A model generated the notes under the pieces. That model searched no databases. It saw nothing but the letters and a program-made list of their open reading frames with translations, and was not told the DNA's origin. Source: Gammaproteobacteria bacterium (GTDB taxonomy: Bacteria; Pseudomonadota; Gammaproteobacteria; Pseudomonadales; Azotimanducaceae). From it: 64,000 nucleotides of DNA. Location: positions 1 through 64,000 of the forward strand of contig JAJFJZ010000013.1 of the NCBI GenBank assembly GCA_021773565.1, in the 5' to 3' direction. Of this stretch, positions 1 through 7,406 are shown one piece after another. Made by a program: the position numbers and the translations under genes. Position 1 is the first letter of the stretch, and each line of letters opens with the position of its first letter.

Positions 1-435
1 CTAGTATCGTCGCGCTTGTTTACTTAAATGGTTATCAACAGCGTACGCGCCGGGTCCCTTCACGTAGATAAAGAAGAGTGCGCTCAGAATCGCTACATTT
101 TTAAGCAATGGACCGACGTGATCTGGTGCTATGTGAATAACAAACGTAATTGGAACGAGCGCAACGAAGAGTGCTAGCGATGCCCAACGTGTGAACGCAC
201 CAACCATCAACATCAAGCCTCCCACCAGCATCACTCCACCACTAAGATAGAGCATCATCAAAGGATCACCGATCGACTGAACGAGATCAGCCCAGGGAGA
301 TGATAGAAATCTTTCCATCATTACCTCCGCTTGCATAAAGTGACCGAGGCCGCCGACTATAAAAATTAAGCTGGTGCCCGCCCGCAAAATTAAATCTGCA
401 GCTCTGTTAGCGAAAAATGATTGTGACTTATCCAT
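1..435 (-). CDS. DoxX family small integral membrane protein
   Basis: This 144-residue protein is complete; its TAG stop lies at the very edge of the window. It shows four hydrophobic segments (roughly residues 13-33, 57-78, 82-101 and 108-127) with the Gly-rich first helix (IFIVGGLGHF) typical of DoxX/DUF4260-like inner-membrane proteins. The family is linked to redox or quinone-associated membrane functions, but the individual substrate is usually unknown. The start is the ATG at 435. The gene stands alone beside mobile-element debris, so nothing in the context indicates its job. Family assignment is fairly safe; function is not. Confidence 0.75.
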   Translation of the reverse strand: MDKSQSFFANRAADLILRAGTSLIFIVGGLGHFMQAEVMMERFLSSPWADLVQSIGDPLMMLYLSGGVMLVGGLMLMVGAFTRWASLALFVALVPITFVIHIAPDHVGPLLKNVAILSALFFIYVKGPGAYAVDNHLSKQARRY

Positions 436-527
436 CGGATGTTAGTCCTCCCACGAGTTTTTGTATGATGTAGGTAGCTTGGACGAATATTGCCAATTTT
501 GATTGTGCGGGACTTTCCCCACTATTA

Positions 528-605
528 GTGACAAGTACGAGCTATCATTGGACTACCCAGAAATTGGTGACATGCCCGAGCCATTGTTGGCCCCTAAACT
601 CCATC
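528..605. repeat. Degenerate 39-bp tandem repeat, two units
   Basis: Two adjacent units begin with GTGACA at 528 and at 567. The first 24 bases of each agree well, sharing GTGACA, CGAGC and TTGG blocks at the same spacing, and the remainder has drifted. The arrangement resembles the repeated transposase-binding sites at the ends of some insertion sequences, but I cannot assign it to a family. Confidence 0.4.
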
Positions 606-744
606 CACAACCAACACTTGTTACTTCCGTTTTACCTTATCACAGAAACTAGGTTGCCATATTTGTACATTGGATTGTATGTAAAAATCATGCGGCTTGC
701 TACATAGTTATATATATCAACATGTTACGCAATACGATGGAAGA

Positions 745-758
745 CTCCCTCTCCGCCA
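745..758 (+). other. Short copy of tRNA-Ser 3' end (possible attachment-site remnant)
   Basis: The 14 bases CTCCCTCTCCGCCA match the 3' acceptor strand, discriminator and CCA of a tRNA-Ser. The same string occurs at 3567-3580 and 3730-3743. Alone it is short, but three copies bracketing a region full of mobile-element remnants suggest leftover integration cores. No integrase gene is present in the window. Confidence 0.4.
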
Positions 759-1113
759 AACAGTCTGCAGTCTGCAATTTTCTCCTCTCCTCGGCTCTTT
801 CATACACAATGCTTTAAGAATCAAATCGTTAAGCTTGGTACTTCTCAAATAGTGGTCTCGTAATAGAGGCTCATGCGAGCATTAACCGTATATTTGTTCT
901 AAGTTTCTCTGTGTACGAATTGCTCGATACGGTATTGATATAACTCGATGGCTGCTAATCATAACCTCTATGGCTAGGATAAATTTTCTGTTTTTTCCCA
1001 ATCCAAGGAAGCGACCCCTATATGGTATATAGTTGTATAGTTGACCTAAAAGTGCCCTACTGCACAATGTCCTCCAAATTCGTCCCCCCTCAGAAACAAC
1101 ACTATTTACCATG

Positions 1114-1279
1114 TGTGTTGATTTGCATTCAAATGTAGACCAGAAACAGCAATTATTTGCATGCAAAATTATACCAACATTCTAGGACAGCTGGCTTGGT
1201 AACACTGCTTTGAAGTGGAAAAAGCCCGGTTCATTTCTCAACGCAAAACCTGGGTCACTTCTGGATGCAAATCAACACA
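1114..1279. mobile_element. 166-bp mini-element with IS21-like terminal repeats
   Basis: The two ends form an inverted repeat: 1114-1128 reads TGTGTTGATTTGCAT and 1265-1279 is its exact reverse complement, with further similarity inward. Each end also carries a second, internal, diverged copy. On the left these are 1120-1141 and 1154-1175; on the right, 1228-1250 and 1252-1279. Ends of TG...CA type with multiple internal repeats are characteristic of the IS21 family. No istA or istB coding remains, so this is a deletion derivative or MITE-like element. I see no clear target duplication in the flanks. The family assignment comes from memory of IS21 end architecture. Confidence 0.55.
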
Positions 1280-1285
1280 CCAAGA

Positions 1286-1460
1286 GTCTCGGCGAAATCG
1301 TGCAGGCTCCTGCTGATGCCGGTGAGGCTCCAAGTCCCATTCTATTGCCGCATGTATCCCCGCTGGGATGGGAACATATCAATCTAACCTGCGAGTGCCG
1401 TTGGCCCTAGGCTCAGGGTGTCATTTCGCCCCCTCTCGCAAACGGCCCCTGCTTTAGCAA
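1286..1460 (+). pseudogene. Remnant of a Tn3-family transposase C-terminus
   Basis: Translation of 1286-1408 contains the string LLPHVSPLGWEHINLT, which closely matches the conserved C-terminal SPLGWEHINLTGDY region of Tn3-type TnpA. After a stop at 1408-1410, another frame continues with VSFRPLSQ, matching the downstream GKFRPLR of those proteins, so the piece is frameshifted as well as truncated. Only about 50 residues of a protein near 1000 residues remain, and none of the catalytic DDE region. It directly abuts the IS21-like mini-element, marking this as a graveyard of nested insertions. Confidence 0.6.
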
Positions 1461-1665
1461 ACTTGGTCTTAAGAGACAGTAATAAGGCTGTAATAGTGAT
1501 TCATGTAGCTTCCGGAAAAATGGCCGCAAGTTCCTAAGAATAGCCGCAAAATTCACTATTGACCGAAAAATGAGCGCTTTCGCGGTGATATTTCGGGAGA
1601 AAGTAGTATTTGCACGTGGTATTCTCATTCTGCTGCCAAATCTCGGCAAAAACAGGAATTGCGCC

Positions 1666-3156
1666 ATGACCTCGAAACCGTTGGGCTACAGCTATCTGAT
1701 CGATCAATACCAACTGGCGGCACGGCCACTGCAGGTCGCGGCCCGGTTGGACAATCGCGTCAAGGGTCGCGAGACCCGGCGTCAAGGTAACCAGGATGTC
1801 CAACTATTCGAAAACAAGTACCAACCCGAAGACAATCTAGTTGGTCATATTCAGTTTGCGTTACGATACGAAGGAATCAACCTCGAGGTACTAGAACTTC
1901 TATTCGAGCAGGCGGGGGAAGAAGAAATCGGTGCATGGCTCAATGCATCGCCACAGTCTGCATACGCACGTCGCGCCGGCTTTGTGTTTGAGTGGTTGAC
2001 TGGTCACCAACTTGAGCCGTCGGTAGCATCCAAAGCAGGCTTCGTTCCAGTGCTCGATATAACTCTGCAGTTCGGCCCGAACGATGGCGAACGCGATTCA
2101 CGATACCGCGTGATTAATAACCTGCCTGGCACTAACGACTTTTGTCCATTGGTGCGTCGCACACCGTATCTTGAACAAATGGTTACCAAAAATCTGCGTA
2201 AACGAACGCGTGAGGCTCTTGCACAGTACGACCAAGATCTGCTCAGGCGAGCCGCAGCCTACTTGTACCTTAAAGAGACTCAATCATCGTTTGAAGTCGA
2301 ACGGGAAAAGCCGTCTGCAAGTCGGGCGCAACGATTTGCCAACCTGTTGCGCCAAGCAGATACCAGGACACCGCTGACTGATGAACGACTCCATGAATTG
2401 CAGCATGCAGTAGTTGATCCACGTTTTCACGAGTTCTCTTGGCGCCAAGCTCAAAACTGGGTTGGTAGGGACCACGGTTACCGGCAGCAAATCGATTTTA
2501 TACCCCCACGCCCGAAAGACCTGCCAGCCCTAATGCGTGGCCTTTTGGAGACGGCCGGCAAACAGCTGGATATGGATGCAGTTATCCTGGCAACTGCAAT
2601 AGCATTCGGCTTTGTTTTCATCCACCCATTCATGGATGGCAATGGGCGCATCCACCGGTACTTAATCCATGAGGTGCTTGCGAAAGCGGGCTTTACGCCA
2701 CGTGGCATAATCTTGCCTGTGTCGGCGGTAATTCTTGCCAATCTCGACGAGTACGTAGAAATACTGGAGAACTTTTCTCGGCCGTTGTTGGATCGGACCG
2801 ACTGGAATCCTGATACTCCCAATGTGCAAGCTATTGGAAACGATGCAATTTACTTCCGGTTTTTTGATGCGACGCCACAGGCAGAATTCATGTACCAGGC
2901 GCTGTATAGTACGGTTGAGGAAGATCTGCAAAAAGAAGTCGAATTCCTGCTGGGATTTGATCGAGCTCGAAGCAGACTGAATGAAATGTATGACTGGCCG
3001 GGGCAGTCCCTTGACCTTTTTATCCGCATCGTTCACCAAAATGACGACAAGTTATCGAAAACGAAACGTGGCAGTCATTTCGATTGGATGACAGATGAGG
3101 AAATTAGAACTTCGGAGGCCGTTATTGAAGCCGAGTTTACGCAAAATCAAGAATGA
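1666..3156 (+). CDS. Fic domain protein (predicted AMP-transferase)
   Basis: The Fic motif HPFMDGNGRIHR begins at residue 320 (of 496), matching HxFx(D/E)GNGRxxR; the His is the catalytic base and the GNGR loop holds the nucleotide phosphates. Fic proteins usually transfer AMP to a Ser, Thr or Tyr of a target protein. About 110 residues upstream, S208-F-E-V-E212-R213 sits where class II Fic proteins carry the inhibitory [S/T]xxxE[G/N] motif, but the last position is Arg. The N-terminal 190 residues are unfamiliar. I chose the ATG at 1666, preceded by CAGGAA; an in-frame ATG at 1570 would add 32 residues with no family look. No antitoxin gene adjoins it. IS21-like ends lie on both sides, consistent with acquisition by transfer. 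Target unknown. Confidence 0.85.
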   Translation: MTSKPLGYSYLIDQYQLAARPLQVAARLDNRVKGRETRRQGNQDVQLFENKYQPEDNLVGHIQFALRYEGINLEVLELLFEQAGEEEIGAWLNASPQSAYARRAGFVFEWLTGHQLEPSVASKAGFVPVLDITLQFGPNDGERDSRYRVINNLPGTNDFCPLVRRTPYLEQMVTKNLRKRTREALAQYDQDLLRRAAAYLYLKETQSSFEVEREKPSASRAQRFANLLRQADTRTPLTDERLHELQHAVVDPRFHEFSWRQAQNWVGRDHGYRQQIDFIPPRPKDLPALMRGLLETAGKQLDMDAVILATAIAFGFVFIHPFMDGNGRIHRYLIHEVLAKAGFTPRGIILPVSAVILANLDEYVEILENFSRPLLDRTDWNPDTPNVQAIGNDAIYFRFFDATPQAEFMYQALYSTVEEDLQKEVEFLLGFDRARSRLNEMYDWPGQSLDLFIRIVHQNDDKLSKTKRGSHFDWMTDEEIRTSEAVIEAEFTQNQE

Positions 3157-3275
3157 TCTGCACTCTGGATAATCGGGGCCAAGCGAGTTTCGAAAGCGAT
3201 GTATAGAACACTCTGCCCAAAGACTGCCCGACGGGGTTCTGTCGCGGTTACACTGCGACTGAGTGGTGGGGGCTC

Positions 3276-3326
3276 GGTTCATTTTTCAATGCATAACCTG
3301 GGGCAAAATTGGATGCAAATCAACAC
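3276..3326 (+). mobile_element. Orphan IS21-like right end
   Basis: This 51-bp stretch aligns over its whole length, in the same orientation, with the right end of the mini-element at 1228-1278. It shares GGTTCATTT, CTCAA-like and ACCTGGG blocks and ends in GGATGCAAATCAACAC. No partner left end is visible nearby. Together with the copy upstream it brackets the Fic gene, which could reflect a collapsed composite insertion. Confidence 0.5.
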
Positions 3327-3530
3327 CCAGGTGCGCAGCTGGCCGACAGGAACAGGAAAAGCATACGCTTTCTCTAAGTTTTTATGAAGTAGACACTTCA
3401 CTATTGATTGCTCTACTAGATTTTTGATGTACCGTGGGACCACTATGGGACCATCCTATCGCCTTTAGATGCCGCTGAATGCCAGCACTGTTTTCTGCAC
3501 CTTTGGTTTACTGGGCTTCAGGAGGCGTAC

Positions 3531-3580
3531 GAAGGTGGTCAGCCACCTTCCTTAGGGTTCGAATCCCTCCCTCTCCGCCA
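3531..3580 (+). other. 3' part of a tRNA-Ser gene (integration site remnant)
   Basis: The 3' half of a class II tRNA can be read here: an 8-bp hairpin (3531-3550, loop TCAG) in the place of the long variable arm, a T arm around TTCGAAT (3553-3569, outer pair mismatched), then CCTCTCC, discriminator G and encoded CCA (3570-3580). No GGAGAGG acceptor 5' strand, D arm or anticodon arm precedes it, so it is not a working tRNA. A 19-base core, 3562-3580, recurs exactly at 3725-3743. Such 3'-end copies are what integrative elements leave when they insert into a tRNA gene; the intact gene would then lie left of the window. Confidence 0.65.
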
Positions 3581-3586
3581 AAAAAC

Positions 3587-3611
3587 AAGAGCCCACCGGG
3601 CTCTTTTTTTT
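3587..3611 (+). terminator. Rho-independent terminator after the tRNA-Ser fragment
   Basis: AAGAGCCC (3587-3594) pairs with GGGCTCTT (3598-3605) around the loop ACC, and the T run reaches 3611. It follows the CCA end by six bases, as expected for the native terminator of a tRNA operon. It seems to have been carried along with the tRNA 3' end. Confidence 0.85.
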
Positions 3612-3650
3612 GCGGTGAATGAGGCTTGATGAGAACCCTGTGGTTCGACT

Positions 3651-3719
3651 AATCGGCAGGACTGCCGATTTGGACGACGGCTCTGCCGTCGGGTGAAACC
3701 CGAGGGCCATGGATGGCCC
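3651..3719. repeat. Cluster of consecutive perfect hairpins
   Basis: Four adjacent inverted repeats occupy 69 bases: 3651-3670 (9-bp stem, AATCGGCAG with loop GA), 3675-3691 (7-bp stem CGACGGC, loop TCT), 3691-3701 (GGGT/ACCC, loop GAA) and 3704-3719 (7-bp stem GGGCCAT, loop GG). They lie between two tRNA-Ser 3'-end copies. The block looks like a dispersed intergenic hairpin element rather than a terminator, because no T run follows. Confidence 0.6.
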
Positions 3720-3724
3720 GAGTC

Positions 3725-3743
3725 AATCCCTCCCTCTCCGCCA
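3725..3743 (+). other. Second exact tRNA-Ser 3'-end core (attachment-site copy)
   Basis: AATCCCTCCCTCTCCGCCA repeats bases 3562-3580 exactly, in the same orientation and 163 bp further right. It is followed by AA as in the first copy but lacks the 5' side of the T stem. This is a plausible outer boundary of an integrated segment; the two copies enclose only the terminator and hairpin cluster. Confidence 0.6.
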
Positions 3744-3785
3744 AATTCCAAATTGTCGGCCGAGGGTGAGATGGATGGATGTGTG

Positions 3786-4844
3786 CTACAAATTTTGAGC
3801 CACTGCTGAGCAAAAATCCAGAGTACTGGCACTACCCTGCTGATCACGAGTCAGAACCTTACCCTCCCCATAAACTTTTTTTGTAGCGCCGCGTAAATTC
3901 ACTGCCGGTTCTCCAAAACCAAGATACTCCAACATCATACAAGCTGACAAAATTGTTGCGGTTGGATTTATTACATTCTGTCCCGCGATATCAGGTGCAG
4001 TTCCATGTGCGGATTCAAAATATGCATAATCATCTCCGTAACATCCGGAGGGCGCCAGCCCCATTCCACCTAACAAACCAGCAGCACCATCTGAAATAAT
4101 GTCTCCATAAAGATTTGGCATTACTACTACATCAAGCACCTGAGGATTGGTAATCATCCTGCAAAGAAAATCATCTATGATGAAGGATTCATAGCGGATG
4201 TCTGGATATTCTCCCGCAATATCATCGCCAATACTTTTAAAGTACCCATCAGATGTGCTTAACATATTGTACTTGCTGCTTAGCGTTACACGTTTTTGCT
4301 TGTTGCGTTTTCTTGCCAGCTCAAATGCATAGCGAATTACTCTTTCCGATCCACTCCTGGTAATTGCCTTGATCGCATACTTGCCTGGTCCCAGGTCGGA
4401 TAAACTGGCATTCGCATGTTTTGAGTACAATTTCAGGGAATCCAATTCGTCGATATCCCCTTCAAGACCCAGATATAAATCCTCAAGATTTTCACGCACC
4501 ACGATAAAGTCAATGCCTTCCGGATTGGCCAATGGACTGTTAAAACCTGGCCACCATACACATGGGCGTATGTTGGCATAGGTTTTCTTCCCCCATCGCA
4601 AGTAAAACAGTGCCGCTGTACTTGCTCCGCTCGTCGACCCGAAAAAGGTGGTATCTGACGTATCTATGGCCCTTTTGGTTTCTTGTGGAAAAACATGTCC
4701 GGATTTTCTTTTAGCATCTGCACCTACAAGAGGACGCATAAATTGTATGGGTAAACGCATGGATTCCAATAAACTAACTACAGGAATCATAACTTCAGGG
4801 GATGCATCATCTCCGTCAAATACAATGACACGTTTGTCCGGCAT
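3786..4844 (-). CDS. Isocitrate/isopropylmalate dehydrogenase family enzyme
   Basis: The protein shows the family signature [19 protein letters not shown] (residues about 244-262), the R-E-N-x-E-D-x-Y block (R118, Y124), a Lys followed by YNM near 191, and HGTAPDIAG near 280. The Asp-Ile after HGTAP in place of Lys-Tyr predicts NAD rather than NADP use. The substrate helix, normally like SLNxALR, reads TAALFYLRW, so the substrate may not be isocitrate or isopropylmalate. Length (352) fits the NAD-type members. I chose the ATG at 4844 with AGGAAA upstream; a TTG at 4847 adds one residue. It is transcribed divergently from a 2-oxoglutarate-dependent dioxygenase 58 bp away, hinting at a shared pathway, but the substrate is unknown. 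Confidence 0.85.
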   Translation of the reverse strand: MPDKRVIVFDGDDASPEVMIPVVSLLESMRLPIQFMRPLVGADAKRKSGHVFPQETKRAIDTSDTTFFGSTSGASTAALFYLRWGKKTYANIRPCVWWPGFNSPLANPEGIDFIVVRENLEDLYLGLEGDIDELDSLKLYSKHANASLSDLGPGKYAIKAITRSGSERVIRYAFELARKRNKQKRVTLSSKYNMLSTSDGYFKSIGDDIAGEYPDIRYESFIIDDFLCRMITNPQVLDVVVMPNLYGDIISDGAAGLLGGMGLAPSGCYGDDYAYFESAHGTAPDIAGQNVINPTATILSACMMLEYLGFGEPAVNLRGATKKVYGEGKVLTRDQQGSASTLDFCSAVAQNL

Positions 4845-4902
4845 CAACTTTTCCTATAAATTGTTTACTAACATATTGTCTACTATATTCCGGTGAAGCG
4901 TT

Positions 4903-5763
4903 ATGGAGTACAAGGTAATCACGGTAAATGATTCTATCGGCCCGGTAGGTGCCGAAATTTCAGGCGTAGATTTGTCGCAGCCACTATCAGCAGGAATAAA
5001 AGACGAACTTCACGCTGCCTGGCTGCGTCACCGTGTGCTTTTTTTTCGGCAACAGGATCTTGCCCCAAAGCAACTGGCCCGTTTCGCAGCAAATTTTGGC
5101 GAGCTGGACATTTATCCTTTTATCGACGCTGTAAATTCTCACCCAAACGTAATTCCTATTATAAAGGAGCCAGATGCCCAGCTAAATTTTGGTGGTGCAT
5201 GGCACGTAGACACGACCTATCTTGAGCGTCCACCCAAAGCAACGATCCTCTATGGAGTTGAAGTACCAAATCAGGGCGGAGATACATTGTTTGCGGATGC
5301 TACCTCAGCTTACCAAACCCTAAGCAATGGAATAAGATCGATGCTGGAAAGCAATTCCGGAATCTATACCGCAAAAATTGTGCATGGTAGCCACGGTAGC
5401 TATACCGAGCCTGCTTCCAGAGATAGCCTGGGCAGTGCTTACACCGGGGACGCAGAAAAAGCCGAACTTGAAGTAGACCACCCGTTGATACGCACCCATT
5501 CGGAAACCGGAAACAAAAGCATTTACTGCTCACTACCACATACGCACCGAATAAAAGGTTGGACTCGCGAAGAAAGCCTGCCGTTGTTCAAGTTCCTCAC
5601 AAAACTCATCGTGCAGGAACAATTTGTAACACGCTTTAAGTGGCAAAAAGGATCGGTGGCGATGTGGGACAATCGTTGTGTATTTCACAATGCGATGAAC
5701 GACTACCACGGGGAAAAAAGGCATATGTTACGGGTGATCGTAAAGGGAGATCGTCCGGTCTAA
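4903..5763 (+). CDS. TauD/TfdA family 2-oxoglutarate-dependent dioxygenase
   Basis: This 286-residue protein has the iron-binding facial triad H101-V-D103 (in GAWHVDTTY) and H262 (in WDNRCVFHNAMNDY), plus R277 in the position that binds the 2-oxoglutarate carboxylate. Family members use Fe(II), O2 and 2-oxoglutarate to hydroxylate taurine, aryloxyalkanoates and similar acids, releasing succinate and CO2. The true substrate here cannot be read from sequence. The ATG at 4903 gives the usual N-terminus, including GAEISGVDL. The stop is 12 bp from that of the convergent csrA. Its divergent neighbour is an isocitrate dehydrogenase relative. Confidence 0.9.
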   Translation: MEYKVITVNDSIGPVGAEISGVDLSQPLSAGIKDELHAAWLRHRVLFFRQQDLAPKQLARFAANFGELDIYPFIDAVNSHPNVIPIIKEPDAQLNFGGAWHVDTTYLERPPKATILYGVEVPNQGGDTLFADATSAYQTLSNGIRSMLESNSGIYTAKIVHGSHGSYTEPASRDSLGSAYTGDAEKAELEVDHPLIRTHSETGNKSIYCSLPHTHRIKGWTREESLPLFKFLTKLIVQEQFVTRFKWQKGSVAMWDNRCVFHNAMNDYHGEKRHMLRVIVKGDRPV

Positions 5764-5775
5764 GGCCAGTTCTAT

Positions 5776-5976
5776 TCAACAATTACCTGATACGTCGGTC
5801 GATTCTTCTATATCATTTTGTTGAATTTTATTGAATATTTCTTCCCTGTGTACTGCAATATCGCGTGGAGCATTTATCCCAATCCGCACCTGGTTTCCTT
5901 TAACACCCAGTACGGTAACGGTTATATCCTCTCCCACCATAAGGGTTTCTCCAACCCGCCTGGTCAGTATTAACAT
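5776..5976 (-). CDS. csrA: Carbon storage regulator CsrA (RsmA)
   Basis: A 66-residue protein beginning [18 protein letters not shown], with [13 protein letters not shown] and VHREEIF, the full CsrA core including the conserved Arg of the RNA-binding face. As a homodimer it binds GGA motifs in mRNA leaders, usually blocking ribosome access, and controls carbon flow, motility and biofilm switching. The tail after residue 50 is rich in acidic residues, as in many relatives. It follows lysC by 188 bp on the same strand, matching the alaS-lysC-csrA order known in pseudomonads. A GAGGT ribosome site precedes the ATG. Confidence 0.97.
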   Translation of the reverse strand: MLILTRRVGETLMVGEDITVTVLGVKGNQVRIGINAPRDIAVHREEIFNKIQQNDIEESTDVSGNC

Positions 5977-6164
5977 TTTTTTACCTCGGTTCTGCTAGTC
6001 CTTGCATCATCTCAGTGCTTGCGACTGCTCTATTGTGTTCCATCTACAAAAGCCGGCTTCTGTCCACGTATTCCATTTCTCAGACAAAAACAGGATCCAT
6101 CCTTGTGTCTAACCATATCCTACTTTCCATGACTCCTGAAAGGGTCAATTTTTGACCACCAGGA

Positions 6165-7406
6165 CTAAATTTTTTCTTCTACAACCGCTTCTTTGGAGAG
6201 GTCAAATGCATCGTGCACGGCACGTACGGCAAGTTCAAGATACTTCTCCGCAATGACAATGGAAATTTTTATTTCCGATGTCGAAATCATCTGTATATTT
6301 ATCGATTCCTCCGCCAGGGCGCTAAACATGATTGACGCAACACCCGCGTGGCTACGCATCCCTACCCCAACGACTGAAACCTTTACAATTTTACTATCAC
6401 CCTGAACTTCCCTGGCGCCCAACTGGCCCCGTATTTTTTCCAGCACCAATAGCGCGTGTTCATAGTCGTCACGTTTTACGGTAAAGGTGAAATCTGTTGT
6501 ATCATCAGCGCCAACATTTTGAACGATCATATCTACTTCAATATTCTCGGCTCCAACAGGCGCCAGTATTTTAGCAGCCACTCCGGGTATGTCAGGAACT
6601 CCAAGCAAGGTAAGCTTGGCTTCATCTCGAGAGTATGCAATACCTGAGACAATCGGTTTTTCCATATTGGCTTCCTCTGTAGTAATAAGGGTTCCTGGAA
6701 ATGCACTGGAAAAGCTGGAGAGAACCCGTATAGGAGTTGCGTACTTACCGGCAAACTCGACCGATCTTTGTGACAGTACCTTGGAACCCAGACTGGCAAG
6801 CTCCAACATTTCTTCAAACGTGATAGTTTCCAGCAACCTGGCATTTTCAACCAGTCGAGGGTCCGCGGTGTAAACACCATGAACATCTGTGAAAATCTGA
6901 CACTCATCTGCCTTGAGAGCAACCGCCAGAGCAACTGCTGTTGTGTCAGATCCTCCACGACCAAGCGTGGTAATGTCACCTGCAGAATTTACTCCCTGAA
7001 AACCCGCTACAACCGGTACAATTCCTCTTTCAATTTCACCTAACAAATTACTTGCATCAATATGCTCAATCCGTGCACGCCGGTGACTGGAATCCGTAGA
7101 TATTTTGACCTGGTTACCAAGGTAGGAACGTGCCTGTATTCCATGGTCACCAAGTGCCATGCTTAGCAGCGCCGTAGTTACCTGCTCTCCGGATGCCAAC
7201 AACACATCCATTTCTCTGGCGATTGGTTGCCGTGATACCTCAGTGCCGATAGCAGTTAATCGGTTTGTTTCTCCACTCATGGCCGAAACTACCGCTACAA
7301 CCTGATTACCATCAGCTACACTTTGGGCAATTCGTTGCGCGACAGATTGGATCCGTTCAATAGATCCTACGGATGTCCCACCATACTTTTGTACAAACAA
7401 CGCCAC
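6165..7406 (-). CDS. lysC: Aspartate kinase
   Basis: This 413-residue monofunctional aspartokinase phosphorylates aspartate at the head of the lysine, threonine, methionine and diaminopimelate pathways. KYGGTSVGS near residue 8 is the kinase signature, GFQGV and TTLGRGGSDTTAVAL form the ATP/aspartate site, and two ACT domains occupy roughly residues 265-405 for feedback control by lysine or threonine. No homoserine dehydrogenase domain is fused. The start is a GTG overlapping the alaS stop by one base (TAGTG), so translation is probably coupled. DapD and DapE further right use its product. Confidence 0.97.
   Translation of the reverse strand: MALFVQKYGGTSVGSIERIQSVAQRIAQSVADGNQVVAVVSAMSGETNRLTAIGTEVSRQPIAREMDVLLASGEQVTTALLSMALGDHGIQARSYLGNQVKISTDSSHRRARIEHIDASNLLGEIERGIVPVVAGFQGVNSAGDITTLGRGGSDTTAVALAVALKADECQIFTDVHGVYTADPRLVENARLLETITFEEMLELASLGSKVLSQRSVEFAGKYATPIRVLSSFSSAFPGTLITTEEANMEKPIVSGIAYSRDEAKLTLLGVPDIPGVAAKILAPVGAENIEVDMIVQNVGADDTTDFTFTVKRDDYEHALLVLEKIRGQLGAREVQGDSKIVKVSVVGVGMRSHAGVASIMFSALAEESINIQMISTSEIKISIVIAEKYLELAVRAVHDAFDLSKEAVVEEKI

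Larger units (their letters stand above)
436..1113. other. Gene-free stretch upstream of the mini-element
   Basis: No convincing gene is visible here. The stretch is fairly AT-rich, has stops in all frames, and contains a decayed 39-bp tandem repeat (528-605) and a short tRNA-Ser 3'-end copy (745-758). It most likely represents eroded mobile DNA next to the Fic gene. A 94-residue open frame on the minus strand (882-1166) begins inside the IS-like end and resembles nothing I know. Confidence 0.5.
3157..3785. other. Non-coding island edge: IS end, tRNA-Ser fragments, hairpins
   Basis: About 630 bases without a gene. It holds an orphan IS21-like end (3276-3326), a tRNA-Ser 3' part with terminator (3531-3611), several hairpins (3651-3719) and a further tRNA-Ser 3'-end copy (3725-3743). 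The only sizeable open frame, on the minus strand at 3539-3847, is antisense to the tRNA fragment and hairpins and is not a credible gene. Confidence 0.6.

Noticed and set aside
882-1166. 94-residue open frame on the minus strand
   Set aside because: Its start lies inside the IS21-like terminal repeats, the composition is not gene-like, and nothing in it resembles a known domain.
1210-1410. 66-residue open frame on the plus strand as a gene
   Set aside because: It is a chance fusion of the IS21-like right end with a Tn3 transposase fragment, so I list those parts instead.
1666-3156. A toxin-antitoxin or new defence system built on the Fic gene
   Set aside because: No antitoxin or partner gene adjoins the Fic gene, and mobile debris alone does not support a system.
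3531-3580. A functional tRNA-Ser gene
   Set aside because: There is no 5' acceptor strand, D arm or anticodon arm, so it cannot form a tRNA.
3539-3847. 102-residue open frame on the minus strand
   Set aside because: It reads antisense to the tRNA-Ser fragment, terminator and hairpins; its RRGRDSNP string is the usual false translation of a tRNA-Ser complement.
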